From: Longimycelium tulufanense
GTDB taxonomy: Bacteria; Actinomycetota; Actinomycetes; Mycobacteriales; Pseudonocardiaceae
Length of the DNA: 64,000 nt
Assembly: GCF_014645795.1 (NCBI RefSeq)
Contig: NZ_BMMK01000008.1
Span: forward strand, 40,067-104,066
Direction of reading: 5' to 3'
The notes below the pieces were generated by a model that worked only from the letters and a program-made list of their open reading frames with translations, did not search any database and had not been told where the DNA came from. The position numbers and the translations under genes are program-made. The stretch's first letter is position 1. The number at the start of each line of letters is the position of its first letter. Below are positions 50,830 through 60,008 of the stretch, piece after piece.

Positions 50830-52413
50830 ATGCTCGACGTGCGGCTGGTGAACGCCAACATCCTCACCATGGATCCGGGCCGTCCCGTTGCCCGGGAGGT
50901 CGGCATCTGGCGCGGCCGCATCGTCGGCGTCGACGACGCCGTGGCCAGCCTGCCCGCACGCGCGGAGGTGGATCTCGAGGGCGCCACGGTGTTGCCCGGC
51001 TTCGTCGACGCCCACGTCCACCTCGCCTGGGCGGGCCTGCGAGCGCGCAGCGCCAGCGTCGCGCCGAGCCGCCGGGTCGCCGACGTGCTGGAGGTCATCC
51101 GGCGGGCCGCCGCCCAGAAACAACCCGGCGAGTGGGTCGACGTGGTCGGCTACGACCAGCGTCCGCTGGGACGACACCTCACCGCGGCGGAGCTGGACGA
51201 GGTCGCCGGCGACCGCAAGGTGTTCGTCGTACACGACTCCGGGCACGCCTGCGTGGTCAACAGCGCCGTGCTCGGCATGCTGCCGGCCGGCGTGCACCAC
51301 GACAACGGGGTGCTGGCCGAGAGCGGTATGGCCGCCGTCCGGGAGCTGCGCCAGCCGTACTCGCTCGACGAGCTGGTCGACGCGATCGAGCACGCCGCCC
51401 GTACCTGCCTGGCCGAGGGCGTCACCGCCTGCGCCGAGGCCGGCATCGGCGGCGGGCTGATCAGCCACAGCCCGGTCGAGCTCGCCGCCTACCAGCGCGC
51501 CCTGGACGCCGGCCGGCTGCCGATCCGCGTCCAGCTCATGGTCGCCGCGACCGCGCTGCGCCAGGCTGCGGCACACCCGACCGACGGCATCCCGCGGGCG
51601 ATCGACCTCGGGCTGCGCACCGGCCTGGGTGGGGAGCGTCTCTCGATCGGCGCGCTGAAGGTGTTCCTCGACGGCGGCATGATGCCCCGCACCGCCGCCC
51701 TGACCAGCCCGTACGTCGGGCTCGACCATGGCGGGCAGCTCTTTGGCGACCCCGCGGAGCTGCGGTCGGTCATCGTCGACGGGCACCGAGCAGGATGGCA
51801 GCTGGCGATCCACGCCATCGGCGACCGCGCGGTGGACCTGGCGCTGGACTCCCTGGAGGCGGCCCAGCGGGCGCACCCCCGGGCCGCGGCACGGCACCGC
51901 ATCGAGCACGCCGGGCTGGTCCGCCCCGACCAGCTTCCCCGGTTCGCCGAGCTCGGCGCGGCGGCGGTCGTACAACCGAGCTTCCTGTGGTACCTCGGCG
52001 ACGACTACGCCGAGATCATGGGGGAGGAGCGGGCCCCCTGGCTCTACCGGGGCAAGGGCTTCCTCCACCACGGCGTCCCGCTGGTGGGCAGCTCGGACCG
52101 CCCGGTCACGGCCGGGGCACCGCTGCGCGCGATCCAGTTCCTGGTCGAGCGGGTGTCCGAGGGCGGCCGCAAGATCGGCCCGGACGAGGCCATCGGGGTC
52201 GACGACGCCCTGCGCGCCTACACGGTCAACGCCGCGCACGCCTGCCACCGGGAGCACGAGCAGGGTTCGATCGCCCCGGGCAAGTTGGCGGACCTGGTGG
52301 TGCTCGGCGCCGACCCGAGGCGGGTGCCGACCGACCGGATCAGCCGGATCGACCTGGTAGCCACCCTGGTGGGGGGTGAGGTGGCCCACGGGGAGGACAT
52401 CCTGGCGCGTTGA
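50830..52413 (+). CDS. Amidohydrolase of the YtcJ type (amidohydrolase_3 family) in the siderophore cluster
   Basis: 527 residues. Metal-binding features in order: His62 and His64 (DAHVHL), the Lys region GALKVFLDGGM, IHAIGDRAVDLAL, RHRIEHAG, and SSDRPV. The N- and C-terminal segments build the small beta domain (VLPGFVDAHVH; GKLADLVVLGADP). It hydrolyses an amide or related bond; the substrate is unknown. ATG 50830 follows GGGAG. It is divergent from the exporters with a shared iron box and followed after 82 bases by another iron box and the FepD gene. Possible roles: release of iron from the siderophore, removal of a formyl or acetyl group, or precursor trimming. Confidence 0.85.
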   Translation: MLDVRLVNANILTMDPGRPVAREVGIWRGRIVGVDDAVASLPARAEVDLEGATVLPGFVDAHVHLAWAGLRARSASVAPSRRVADVLEVIRRAAAQKQPGEWVDVVGYDQRPLGRHLTAAELDEVAGDRKVFVVHDSGHACVVNSAVLGMLPAGVHHDNGVLAESGMAAVRELRQPYSLDELVDAIEHAARTCLAEGVTACAEAGIGGGLISHSPVELAAYQRALDAGRLPIRVQLMVAATALRQAAAHPTDGIPRAIDLGLRTGLGGERLSIGALKVFLDGGMMPRTAALTSPYVGLDHGGQLFGDPAELRSVIVDGHRAGWQLAIHAIGDRAVDLALDSLEAAQRAHPRAAARHRIEHAGLVRPDQLPRFAELGAAAVVQPSFLWYLGDDYAEIMGEERAPWLYRGKGFLHHGVPLVGSSDRPVTAGAPLRAIQFLVERVSEGGRKIGPDEAIGVDDALRAYTVNAAHACHREHEQGSIAPGKLADLVVLGADPRRVPTDRISRIDLVATLVGGEVAHGEDILAR

Positions 52414-52427
52414 TCCACCACGACCCC

Positions 52428-52446
52428 GTTGGTTAGCCTCACCTAA
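52428..52446 (+). promoter_or_regulatory. IdeR/DmdR1-type iron box upstream of the importer operon
   Basis: GTTGGTTAGCCTCACCTAA matches the IdeR consensus at 15 of 19 positions, 49 bases before the TTG start of the fepD-like gene. Confidence 0.82.
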
Positions 52447-52495
52447 AGCTCACGCGTCACCCGTGTAGTGTCGCTCGTCCGGGGAGGTCTTCGCG

Positions 52496-53578
52496 TTGTC
52501 GGTGGCTGTCCAGGCGCCGGCCGGGACCGGCGGCGGTACCTCGTCGCCGGCCGCACCCGCGCCACCCGCGCACCACGCCCGGACCGCGACGCTGCGCGGG
52601 CTCGGCCTGCTCGTCGGGCTCGGCGTGCTCGCGGTGGTCGCCCTCGCCAGCATCTGGCTGGGCACGCGGGACATCTCCTTCCTCGGGACCTGGACCGTGC
52701 TGTGGCACCCCGACGGCTCGCACGACGCGGTCATCATCCACGACTACCGCATCCCGCGGACCCTGCTCGGCCTGCTGGTGGGCGTCTCCCTGGGGCTGTC
52801 CGGGGCGCTCATGCAGGCGCTCACCCGCAACCCGCTGGCCGACCCCGGGCTGCTCGGGGTGAACCTGGGGGCCTCGACCGGGGTCGTCGTGGCCATCGCT
52901 TTCCTCGGCGTGGGGACGATCCTCGGCTACGTCTGGTTCGCCTTCGCCGGCGCGGCGGTCGCATCACTGGTCGTCTACCTGCTCGGCTCGTCCGGGCGGG
53001 GGATGGCGACCCCGGAACGGCTCGTGCTCGCCGGCGCCGCGCTCACCGCCGTGCTGTACGCCTTCAACACGGCGGTCCTGCTGGTCAACCCCGGGGCGTT
53101 CAACGAGTTCCGGTTCTGGACCGTGGGCGCGCTCGCCGGCCGCTACCTGAACGTCGTGCTCGCGATCCTGCCCTTCGTCCTGGTGGGCGCGGTGATCGCG
53201 GTGGCGCTGGCGCGGCCGCTGAACGTGCTGGCGATGGGGGACCAGGTGGGCCGCGCGCTGGGCGCGCGGGTGGGCCGGACCAGGGCGCTGGGCGCCGTCG
53301 CGGTGATGATGCTGTGTGGTGCCGCCACCGCCGCGTGCGGCCCGATCGGCTTCATCGGCCTCGCGGTGCCGCACGTGGCCCGGTTCGTCGTCGGCCCGGA
53401 CCAGCGCTGGGTGCTGCCGTACTCGATGGTGCTCGCGCCGATCCTGTTGCTGGGCGCCGACATCCTCGGCCGGGTGCTCGGCGCCCCGGGCGAGGTGCAG
53501 GTCGGCATCGTCACCGCGTTCCTCGGGGCACCGGTGTTCATCGCGTTGTGCCGCCGCCGGAAGTTGGTCGCCCTGTGA
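52496..53578 (+). CDS. fepD: Ferric-siderophore ABC importer permease (FecCD family)
   Basis: 360 residues, about nine to ten membrane helices. FecCD landmarks: YRIPRTLLGLLVGVSLGLSGALMQ, LTRNPLADPGLLGVNLGAS, and GPIGFIGLAVPHVAR in the C-terminal half. Start TTG 52496 was chosen because GGGGAGG lies eight bases upstream; a GTG at 52502 is the alternative. It forms the channel with the overlapping fepG-like product. Confidence 0.93.
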   Translation: MSVAVQAPAGTGGGTSSPAAPAPPAHHARTATLRGLGLLVGLGVLAVVALASIWLGTRDISFLGTWTVLWHPDGSHDAVIIHDYRIPRTLLGLLVGVSLGLSGALMQALTRNPLADPGLLGVNLGASTGVVVAIAFLGVGTILGYVWFAFAGAAVASLVVYLLGSSGRGMATPERLVLAGAALTAVLYAFNTAVLLVNPGAFNEFRFWTVGALAGRYLNVVLAILPFVLVGAVIAVALARPLNVLAMGDQVGRALGARVGRTRALGAVAVMMLCGAATAACGPIGFIGLAVPHVARFVVGPDQRWVLPYSMVLAPILLLGADILGRVLGAPGEVQVGIVTAFLGAPVFIALCRRRKLVAL

Positions 53579-54687
53579 GCGTGGTGCGCGAAGCAGATCC
53601 GGCGCGGAGCGCCGAGAGGCCCCCGAAGACACCGGAGGCCGGTCGGGTGCTGGACGGGCTGGTCCTGCGCACCCATGGTGGGCGCCTCTCGTTGCGCCTC
53701 GACGGCCGCGCGCTCGCGGTCTCGGTGGTGCTGCTGGTCGCGCTGGCTGTGGTCATGGGGATCACCCTGACCAGCGGCGACTTCCCGCTCCCCCTCGGGG
53801 ACGTGCTGCGATCCCTGGTCGGCGAGGGATCGCCGGGCGCGGACTTCATCATCTACACGCTGCGGCTGCCCCGGCTGCTCACCGCGGTGTTCGTCGGCGC
53901 GGCCCTGGCGGCCAGCGGCGCGATCCTGCAGACCCTGACGAGGAATCCGCTGGGCAGCCCGGACATCATCGGGTTCACCAACGGCTCGGCCACGGGCGCG
54001 TTGCTCGTGATCATCGTGCTCCAGGGCAGCATGACCCAGATCGCGCTCGGCGCGCTGGCCGGCGGGCTGGTCACCGCGGTCGCGGTCTACCTGCTCGCCT
54101 ACACCCGCGGTGTGCAGGGATTCCGGCTCGTCGTCGTCGGCATCGGCGTGAGCGCGATGCTGCTCGCCGCCAACTCCTACCTGATCACCCGGGCCAGGTT
54201 GCAGGAGGCGCTGGCCGCGCAGTCGTGGCTGATCGGCAGCCTGCACGATCGTGGCCCGAACCAGGCGGCGGCGGTCGGCATCGGGCTGGCCATCCTGCTC
54301 CCGCTCGGCCTGCGCTTCGCGCGCCGGCTGTCGCTGCTGGAGATGGGCGACGACGCCGCGAAGGCGCTGGGGGTGAACGTGGAACGCACCCGGTTCGTGC
54401 TGTTGCTCGTCAGCGTCACGCTCGCCGCGATCGCCACCGCGGCCACCGGGCCGATCTGGTTCATCGCGCTCGCGGCCCCACAACTGGCGCGGCGGCTGAC
54501 CCGCTCGTCCGGGCCCGGGCTGCTGCCGGCCGCGTTCCTGGGGGCCGTGCTCCTAGCCGCCAGCGACCTCGCGGTGCAGCGGATCCTGCCGTCCGCCCAC
54601 CTGCCGGTGGGCACCGCGACCGGCATCATCGGCGGGCTGTACCTGGTGTGGCTGCTGGCCACCGAAGCACGACGGAGCAGGCTGTGA
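53575..54687 (+). CDS. fepG: Ferric-siderophore ABC importer permease, second subunit (FecCD family)
   Basis: 370 residues. LRLPRLLTAVFVGAALAASGAILQ, LTRNPLGSPDIIGFTNGSA and GPIWFIALAAPQLAR are the family blocks. The GTG start at 53575 overlaps the stop of the first permease gene (GTGA). An N-terminal extension of about 40 hydrophilic residues precedes the first helix. Confidence 0.93.
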   Translation: MSVVREADPARSAERPPKTPEAGRVLDGLVLRTHGGRLSLRLDGRALAVSVVLLVALAVVMGITLTSGDFPLPLGDVLRSLVGEGSPGADFIIYTLRLPRLLTAVFVGAALAASGAILQTLTRNPLGSPDIIGFTNGSATGALLVIIVLQGSMTQIALGALAGGLVTAVAVYLLAYTRGVQGFRLVVVGIGVSAMLLAANSYLITRARLQEALAAQSWLIGSLHDRGPNQAAAVGIGLAILLPLGLRFARRLSLLEMGDDAAKALGVNVERTRFVLLLVSVTLAAIATAATGPIWFIALAAPQLARRLTRSSGPGLLPAAFLGAVLLAASDLAVQRILPSAHLPVGTATGIIGGLYLVWLLATEARRSRL

Positions 54688-55538
54688 ACGGAACGGGCGA
54701 TCGGACGCCGCGGCTGCGGGCGGAGCACCTCACGCTCGCCTACGACCAGCGCACCGTGGCTACAGACCTCAGTGTCGCGATTCCCGACCGCTCCTTCACC
54801 GTCATCGTCGGGCCGAACGCATCGGGGAAGTCGACACTGCTCAAGGCGCTGGCCCGCATCATCAAGCCGCGCACCGGAACTGTTCACCTGGATGGCCGGC
54901 TCATCTCGGCCTACCGTTCCCGCGAGGTTGCCCGCAGGCTTGGACTCCTGCCGCAGACCTCCATCGCGCCCAACGGGATCAGCGTGCGGGACCTCGTGGT
55001 CCGCGGCCGGTACCCGCACCAGCGGATGTTGCGGCAGTGGTCGGTGGAGGACGAGGACGCCGTGCTCGACGCGATGCGGCTGACCGGCGTGCTCGATCTG
55101 GCTGAGCGTCCCGTCGACGACCTGTCCGGTGGCCAGCGGCAGCGCGTGTGGCTGGCCATGGTGCTGGCCCAGCAGACGCCGCTGTTGTTGCTGGACGAGC
55201 CGACCACGTTCCTCGACATCGCGCATCAGGTCGAGGTGTTGGACCTGTGTGCGGATCTGCACGAGCACAAGGGGCACACCATCGTCGCGGTGCTACACGA
55301 TCTCAACCAGGCATGCCGCTACGCCACCCACCTCGTGGTGATGCGGCCCGGCGGTGAGATCGCGGCGGAGGGTGACCCGGCGGAGATCATGACCGCCGGG
55401 CTGGTCGCGGACGTCTTCGGCCTGCCCAGCCGGGTTATCGAGGATCCCGAGACCGGCACGCCCATGGTCGTCCCCGTCGCCCGCGGCCGCCGCACCCCAA
55501 CCCCCGCCGCGGCGACGGCTGATTCCCAGGCGGGATAA
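54684..55538 (+). CDS. fepC: Ferric-siderophore ABC importer ATP-binding protein
   Basis: 284 residues. Complete NBD: Walker A GPNASGKST (about 43-51), Q-loop LLPQTS, the FepC-type segment VRGRYPHQ, signature LSGGQRQR, Walker B LLLLDEPTTFLD, H-loop VLHDLN. GTG 54684 overlaps the preceding stop (GTGA). It powers uptake of the ferric siderophore; last gene of the importer operon. Confidence 0.95.
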   Translation: MNGTGDRTPRLRAEHLTLAYDQRTVATDLSVAIPDRSFTVIVGPNASGKSTLLKALARIIKPRTGTVHLDGRLISAYRSREVARRLGLLPQTSIAPNGISVRDLVVRGRYPHQRMLRQWSVEDEDAVLDAMRLTGVLDLAERPVDDLSGGQRQRVWLAMVLAQQTPLLLLDEPTTFLDIAHQVEVLDLCADLHEHKGHTIVAVLHDLNQACRYATHLVVMRPGGEIAAEGDPAEIMTAGLVADVFGLPSRVIEDPETGTPMVVPVARGRRTPTPAAATADSQAG

Positions 55539-55702
55539 CGCCCCTCTCGCACCTACCATGAAACAGCGTCGGATCTGAGACAGACAAGCTACCTCTGTCC
55601 TGGTCGGGCAGTGGCTGCGCCACTACTCTCGGTGGCGACTTCTCATCGAGGGCTCATCCCGGGGCCGGCGAGGGGCCACCTACGGCGAGACAGGAGAAGG
55701 TC

Positions 55703-56911
55703 GTGCGTAGTGACCTTGCCGACAAGACGATCGGCGAACGCATCCGGACTCTCCGTGGCAAGCTGCTGACTCAGCAGCAGCTTGCTGACATGGCGCAGGT
55801 CAGTGTCGCTCTGATCCGCAAGTTGGAACAGGGGCGCCGCCACACGGCCTCGATCGGTAGCCTGCAACGCATCGCCCGCGCGCTCGACGTCGACATCGCT
55901 GTGCTCGTGGGCAAGCGCGGCTCCCTTCCCCCGAGTAGTCCCGACGAGGGCGTGACAGCCATCCGGCGCGCCCTCACACCGGTCGATGACCTCCTCGGCG
56001 AAGATCTGGCCACCGGCGAGCCACTCGGCATCGACGAAGCACGGCGAACCGTCGAATACTGCTGGGGCACCTACTGGTCTGGCCACTATGAGGCCTTGGG
56101 CTCACTTCTGCCGGCGGCGCTGGAGCAGCTCCGCGCGACCACGCACGCGGTGGAGAGTGACCAATGCGTCGAGGCTCACGAACTCTTGGCCCGCGGCTAC
56201 TGGGTCACCGGATGCACGCTCGTACACCTCGGTCAACAGGACTCGGCATTCCTCTCCATCCGGCATGCGCTGACCGCCGCGGAGTTGGGAGGTGACCCCT
56301 TCCTGGCGGCCACGCTGCGCGGCTCAGTGGCGTGGCAACTCCTTGTCCAGGGCCGCTTTGACGAGTCGGCTCGAATCGCACTCCGCGCGGCGTCGACGCT
56401 CGAACCACACGGCGATGTCTCGCCTCCCCACCTGTCGTGTTACGGCAGCCTGGTGATCACCGCGGCCACCGCGGCGGGGCGGAACCAACGCGTCGGGCAG
56501 GCCCGCGAGCTGCTCGGCGAGGCTGACGCGGTCGCTCGGCGGATCGGTACCGACCGCAACGACTACGAAACGGCGTTCGGCCCGTCGCAAGTCACGATGC
56601 AGACGGTGGACGTGCACGTCGTCACGGAGCACTACCCCGAGGCGCTGAAGGAAGCCAAGGACATGCCCCGTGACAACGGGTTGCCGCTGGCCTCGCGCGC
56701 CCGGCACCTCGCCGACCGCGCATTCGCACACGCCCGGCTCGGACATGATGAGAAGGCCCTGCAGGCAGTGTTGACAGCCGAGAGCATGGCGCCCGATTGG
56801 ATCAAGCATCAGGCCCTGCCGCGGCAGGTGGTCGCCGAACTGGTCGAGCGCGAGCGACGTGTCACAACACCCCTGCGCACTCTCGCACGCCGTTTGGGTG
56901 TGACCGTTTAG
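55703..56911 (+). CDS. XRE-family regulator with a helical-repeat C-terminus
   Basis: 402 residues. N-terminal Cro/C1-type helix-turn-helix (about 9-65: IRTLRGKLLTQQQLADMAQVSVALIRKLEQG) followed by about 320 residues of TPR-like helices, a layout common in actinomycete regulators that sense an unknown signal. GTG 55703 follows AGGAGAAGG. A strong terminator follows the stop. It is next to the importer operon, but nothing in the sequence ties it to iron. Confidence 0.88.
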   Translation: MRSDLADKTIGERIRTLRGKLLTQQQLADMAQVSVALIRKLEQGRRHTASIGSLQRIARALDVDIAVLVGKRGSLPPSSPDEGVTAIRRALTPVDDLLGEDLATGEPLGIDEARRTVEYCWGTYWSGHYEALGSLLPAALEQLRATTHAVESDQCVEAHELLARGYWVTGCTLVHLGQQDSAFLSIRHALTAAELGGDPFLAATLRGSVAWQLLVQGRFDESARIALRAASTLEPHGDVSPPHLSCYGSLVITAATAAGRNQRVGQARELLGEADAVARRIGTDRNDYETAFGPSQVTMQTVDVHVVTEHYPEALKEAKDMPRDNGLPLASRARHLADRAFAHARLGHDEKALQAVLTAESMAPDWIKHQALPRQVVAELVERERRVTTPLRTLARRLGVTV

Positions 56912-56967
56912 CCTCTCTGTGTAGTGGGACATTCTGTCCTACCCAGCCATAACTGATCATTCCTAGC

Positions 56968-57004
56968 GTCGCCTCCACTCAGCGAGAGTGGAGGCGACTT
57001 TTCT
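56968..57004 (+). terminator. Strong intrinsic terminator after the XRE gene
   Basis: Perfect 13-bp stem (GTCGCCTCCACTC; 56968-56980 and 56986-56998) with a 5-base loop, followed by TTTTCT. The 3' arm contains GGAGG, and the small gene's ATG begins at 57005, directly after the T-run. Confidence 0.88.
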
Positions 57005-57181
57005 ATGGGGCGGCCCGTCCAGATGCCGGCCTTGCGGTGCATGCAGCCATTGACGCCGGAGGAAGCCGAAGAATGGGACCGTCGGATGGAACCGCTGCGC
57101 GCCCGCCGTGTGCGCGTCCGGCTGGCGACCTCCGTTCCGGGGACGCCGCACCGGCCAGCGAGCAGGCCCGGTGTGTCGTGA
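57005..57181 (+). CDS. Small hypothetical protein, 58 residues
   Basis: Starts at ATG 57005 and ends with TGA at 57179-57181. The product is charged, with an acidic TPEEAEEWDRR stretch followed by Arg-rich sequence; no domain is recognised. The only Shine-Dalgarno-like sequence, GGAGG, lies in the terminator's 3' arm about 11 bases upstream. Its end overlaps the next small gene by four bases (GTGA), which supports both as real coding sequences. Confidence 0.5.
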   Translation: MGRPVQMPALRCMQPLTPEEAEEWDRRMEPLRARRVRVRLATSVPGTPHRPASRPGVS

Positions 57182-57396
57182 CGACGCTCGAGTTCTGGTT
57201 GGTGCGCGTCCCCGGTTCGCTCTCCCGTACCCAGGTGCACGCCTTCCCGGAGCCGGACCAGGACCCGCCCATCACCATCTGCGGGCTCGAAATCAACCGG
57301 GCCGACATCGAGAGGACGAGCGAGGGCATGCCGTGTGTTCCCTGCCTGCTGAAGGTCGCCGACGGCCTCGCCACGGCCGGCTCCCTACCGGGGTGA
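57178..57396 (+). CDS. Small zinc-ribbon-like protein, 72 residues
   Basis: GTG 57178 to TGA 57394-57396. Contains HAFPEPD...ITICG followed by CVPC, giving a His and three Cys spaced like the small zinc-binding proteins common beside actinomycete XRE regulators. Function unknown. It is coupled to the 58-residue gene by overlap and followed directly by a perfect hairpin. Confidence 0.6.
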   Translation: MTTLEFWLVRVPGSLSRTQVHAFPEPDQDPPITICGLEINRADIERTSEGMPCVPCLLKVADGLATAGSLPG

Positions 57397-57429
57397 GGGG
57401 AGCACGCCGGGGGGCGAAGCGTGCTCCCC
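57397..57429 (+). terminator. Terminator hairpin after the small zinc-ribbon-like gene
   Basis: Perfect 11-bp stem (GGGGAGCACGC; 57397-57407 and 57419-57429) with an 11-base loop, beginning directly after the stop codon. Confidence 0.75.
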
Positions 57430-57668
57430 CAATAAATGCGATCACTTCTCACGTTGTCATCGGGTTGGTACCGGGTCACCCATTCGTCGGCTCCCCCGCT
57501 TTTCCGTTCGCCATCGGGTGATCCGGCGTGTCGCGCTCCTCAGCTACCGCGGGGCCGGGCAGTGAGGCCGTTACTGTCGTCGGAAGCCGGGTACGGACAG
57601 AGCAGTCCCCGTTTCGCTGGAGGATCCATGTCCCGCGGCGTTGCGCCGGTCCGGCCACCGGGGCAGGT

Positions 57669-60008
57669 GTGATCGTGCTGTTCCTGATCGCCGTGCACCT
57701 GGCGCTGGCCGCGGTGGTCCCGCTCCTCGTGCGTCGGCTCGGTCCGCGCGGTCTCCTCGGCGTCGCGCTGGTCCCCGCGATCACCTTCGGCTGGGCGCTC
57801 ACCCAGGTTCCCGGGCTGGAGCGGGGCGCGATCCACCAGGAAACGTTGACCTGGTCCGCCGGGCTCGACCTGCGGTTCGACTTCCGGCTGGACGCGTTGG
57901 CCCTGCTGATGCTCCTGCTGGTCAGCGGTGTCGGCGCCGCGGTCCTCGCCTACAGCGCCTACTACCTCGGCGGCGATGCCGGTCGGGTGGGCGCCCTCCT
58001 GCTCGTCTTCGCCGGGGCGATGGCCGGCCTGGTCACCGCCGACCACCTGGTGACGCTTTACGTGTTCTGGGAGCTGACCACGGTCTGCTCCTTCCTACTC
58101 ATCGGCGAGCAGGGCATCAAGGAGCAAAGCCGAAGAGCGGCAATACAGGCCGCGCTGGTGACCATGCTGGGCGGTCTGCTCATGCTGCTCGGCTTCGTGC
58201 TACTCGGGGAGGCAGCCGGCACCTACCGCCTTTCCGAGATCCTGGCCGCGCCACCGCATGGCGGAACGGTCCCGGCCGCGGCGGCGCTGATCCTGCTCGG
58301 TGCGTTCACCAAGTCCGCCCAACTGCCGTTCCACCCATGGCTTCCCGCGGCCATGGTGGCTCCCACCCCGGTCAGCGCCTACCTGCACGCCGCCGCGATG
58401 GTCAAGGCCGGGGTCTACCTCATCGCCCGGCTCACCCCCGGGCTCGCCGACGTCCCGTTCTGGCGGCCGGTCGCGCTGACCGTCGGCCTCCTCACCCTCA
58501 TCGTGGCGGCGTGGCGCGCCCTGCGGGAGACCGACCTGAAGAAGCTGCTCGCCTACGGCACGGTCAGCGAGCTGGGCCTCCTCACCGCCCTGTTCGGCGC
58601 GGCCACCCACACCGCGGCGCTGGCCGGTGCGGTCATGCTGCTCGCGCACGGCCTGTTCAAGGCCACCTTGTTCCTGGTCACCGGCATCGTCGACCATCAG
58701 GCCGGGAGCCGCGACCTGCGGGAGCTGTCCGGCGTCGGGCAGCGGCTTCCCGCGCTGTCGGCGGTGGCCGTTCTCGCGGCGGCGTCGATGGCCGGACTAC
58801 CGCCCTTCCTCGGCTACCTGGGAAAGGAGGCCACCTACGAAGCTTTCTGGCACGGCGACACACCCGACCACCTCGTGCTCGTCGCCCTGGCTGTCGGGTT
58901 CGTGCTCACCGTCGCCTACAGCGCACGGTTCCTGTGGGGCGCCTTCGCACACAAACCAGGCGTGGCAGCCACCAAAGTCACCCTCCCCGCCACCGGATTC
59001 GTGTTACCGGCGGGGGTACTCGGGGTGGCCGGTCTGCTGTTCGGACTGTGGCCACACGCATCCAACGTGCTCGCCACCCCCTACGCCGACCACTACCCGT
59101 CGCCAGTCGAGCGCTACCACCTTGCGTTGTGGCAAGGGCTGACCCCCACGCTCGTGCTCTCCGCGCTCGTGATCGTGTTGGGCCTCGTGGTTTACGCCGG
59201 CCTCGACCGGATCACGGCCGTTCGTCAGCGACTACCGGCACTGCCCGACGCCGAACGGGCATTCGAACGGACAGTGCGGGGAGTCAACCAGATCGCCGTC
59301 GGGGCGACCCGCTACACGCAGGCCGGCTCACTGCCGCTCTACCTGACCACGATCCTCCTGGTGGTGCTGGTCGGTCCTGGAACGATGCTCCTGTTCGGCA
59401 CCACATTGGCCAGCCCGGCACCGCCGGATTTGGTCGCGGTGCAGCTCCCGCTCGCCGTGCTGGTGCTCGGGGCGGCGCTGGGTGTGCTGCGGGCACGGAA
59501 CCGGCTCAGCGCGGTGCTTATGGTGGGCGTCGTCGGTTACGGGGTGGCCGGCCTGTTCGTCGTACACGGTGCGCCGGACCTCGCGTTGACCCAGTTCCTG
59601 GTGGAGACACTGACCCTCGTCGTCGTGGTGCTGGTGTTGCGCCGCATGCCGGTCCGCTTCACCCCGCTGGAACGGAGTTGGCGCCTGCGGTGGCCGCGAT
59701 GGATCGCCGCGCTCGGCGTCGGACTGTTCGTCGGCACGTTCGCCGTCACCGCAACCGCGGCACGGACCGTACCCGCGGTGTCTCGGGAGTACGCGGACCG
59801 CAGCGAGGAAGCCGGGGCACGAAACGTGGTCAACGCGATCCTGGTCGACTTCCGTGCCCTGGACACCCTCGGGGAGATCTCCGTGCTGGCGGTGACGGCC
59901 GTCGGAGTGGCCAGCCTCGTGCTGGTGACCCGGCTGTCCGCCATCAAGCCCCGGCGAGTGCGCCAGCACGCGGCGCACAACCGGCGGACCGAGGAGGACC
60001 GACGATGA
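57669..60008 (+). CDS. mnhA: Na+/H+ antiporter subunit A (MrpA/MnhA)
   Basis: About 779 residues, roughly 20 membrane helices. The NuoL-like core has FWELTTVCSFLLIG with the conserved Glu, KSAQLPFHPWLPAAMVAPTPVSA with the conserved Lys, and the lateral-helix region. The C-terminal part contains the MnhB-like domain seen in full-length MrpA (GAPDLALTQFLVETLTLVV). Start GTG 57669 or 57675; neither has a strong ribosome site and longer upstream reading is non-hydrophobic. First of seven overlapping genes encoding the complex that exchanges Na+ (or K+) for protons and supports pH and salt tolerance. Confidence 0.93.
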   Translation: MIVLFLIAVHLALAAVVPLLVRRLGPRGLLGVALVPAITFGWALTQVPGLERGAIHQETLTWSAGLDLRFDFRLDALALLMLLLVSGVGAAVLAYSAYYLGGDAGRVGALLLVFAGAMAGLVTADHLVTLYVFWELTTVCSFLLIGEQGIKEQSRRAAIQAALVTMLGGLLMLLGFVLLGEAAGTYRLSEILAAPPHGGTVPAAAALILLGAFTKSAQLPFHPWLPAAMVAPTPVSAYLHAAAMVKAGVYLIARLTPGLADVPFWRPVALTVGLLTLIVAAWRALRETDLKKLLAYGTVSELGLLTALFGAATHTAALAGAVMLLAHGLFKATLFLVTGIVDHQAGSRDLRELSGVGQRLPALSAVAVLAAASMAGLPPFLGYLGKEATYEAFWHGDTPDHLVLVALAVGFVLTVAYSARFLWGAFAHKPGVAATKVTLPATGFVLPAGVLGVAGLLFGLWPHASNVLATPYADHYPSPVERYHLALWQGLTPTLVLSALVIVLGLVVYAGLDRITAVRQRLPALPDAERAFERTVRGVNQIAVGATRYTQAGSLPLYLTTILLVVLVGPGTMLLFGTTLASPAPPDLVAVQLPLAVLVLGAALGVLRARNRLSAVLMVGVVGYGVAGLFVVHGAPDLALTQFLVETLTLVVVVLVLRRMPVRFTPLERSWRLRWPRWIAALGVGLFVGTFAVTATAARTVPAVSREYADRSEEAGARNVVNAILVDFRALDTLGEISVLAVTAVGVASLVLVTRLSAIKPRRVRQHAAHNRRTEEDRR

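Noticed and set aside
57528-57668. N-terminal extension of the MnhA reading frame
   Set aside because: Hydrophilic, Ser/Arg-rich and unlike any MnhA start; the first membrane helix begins directly after GTG 57669.
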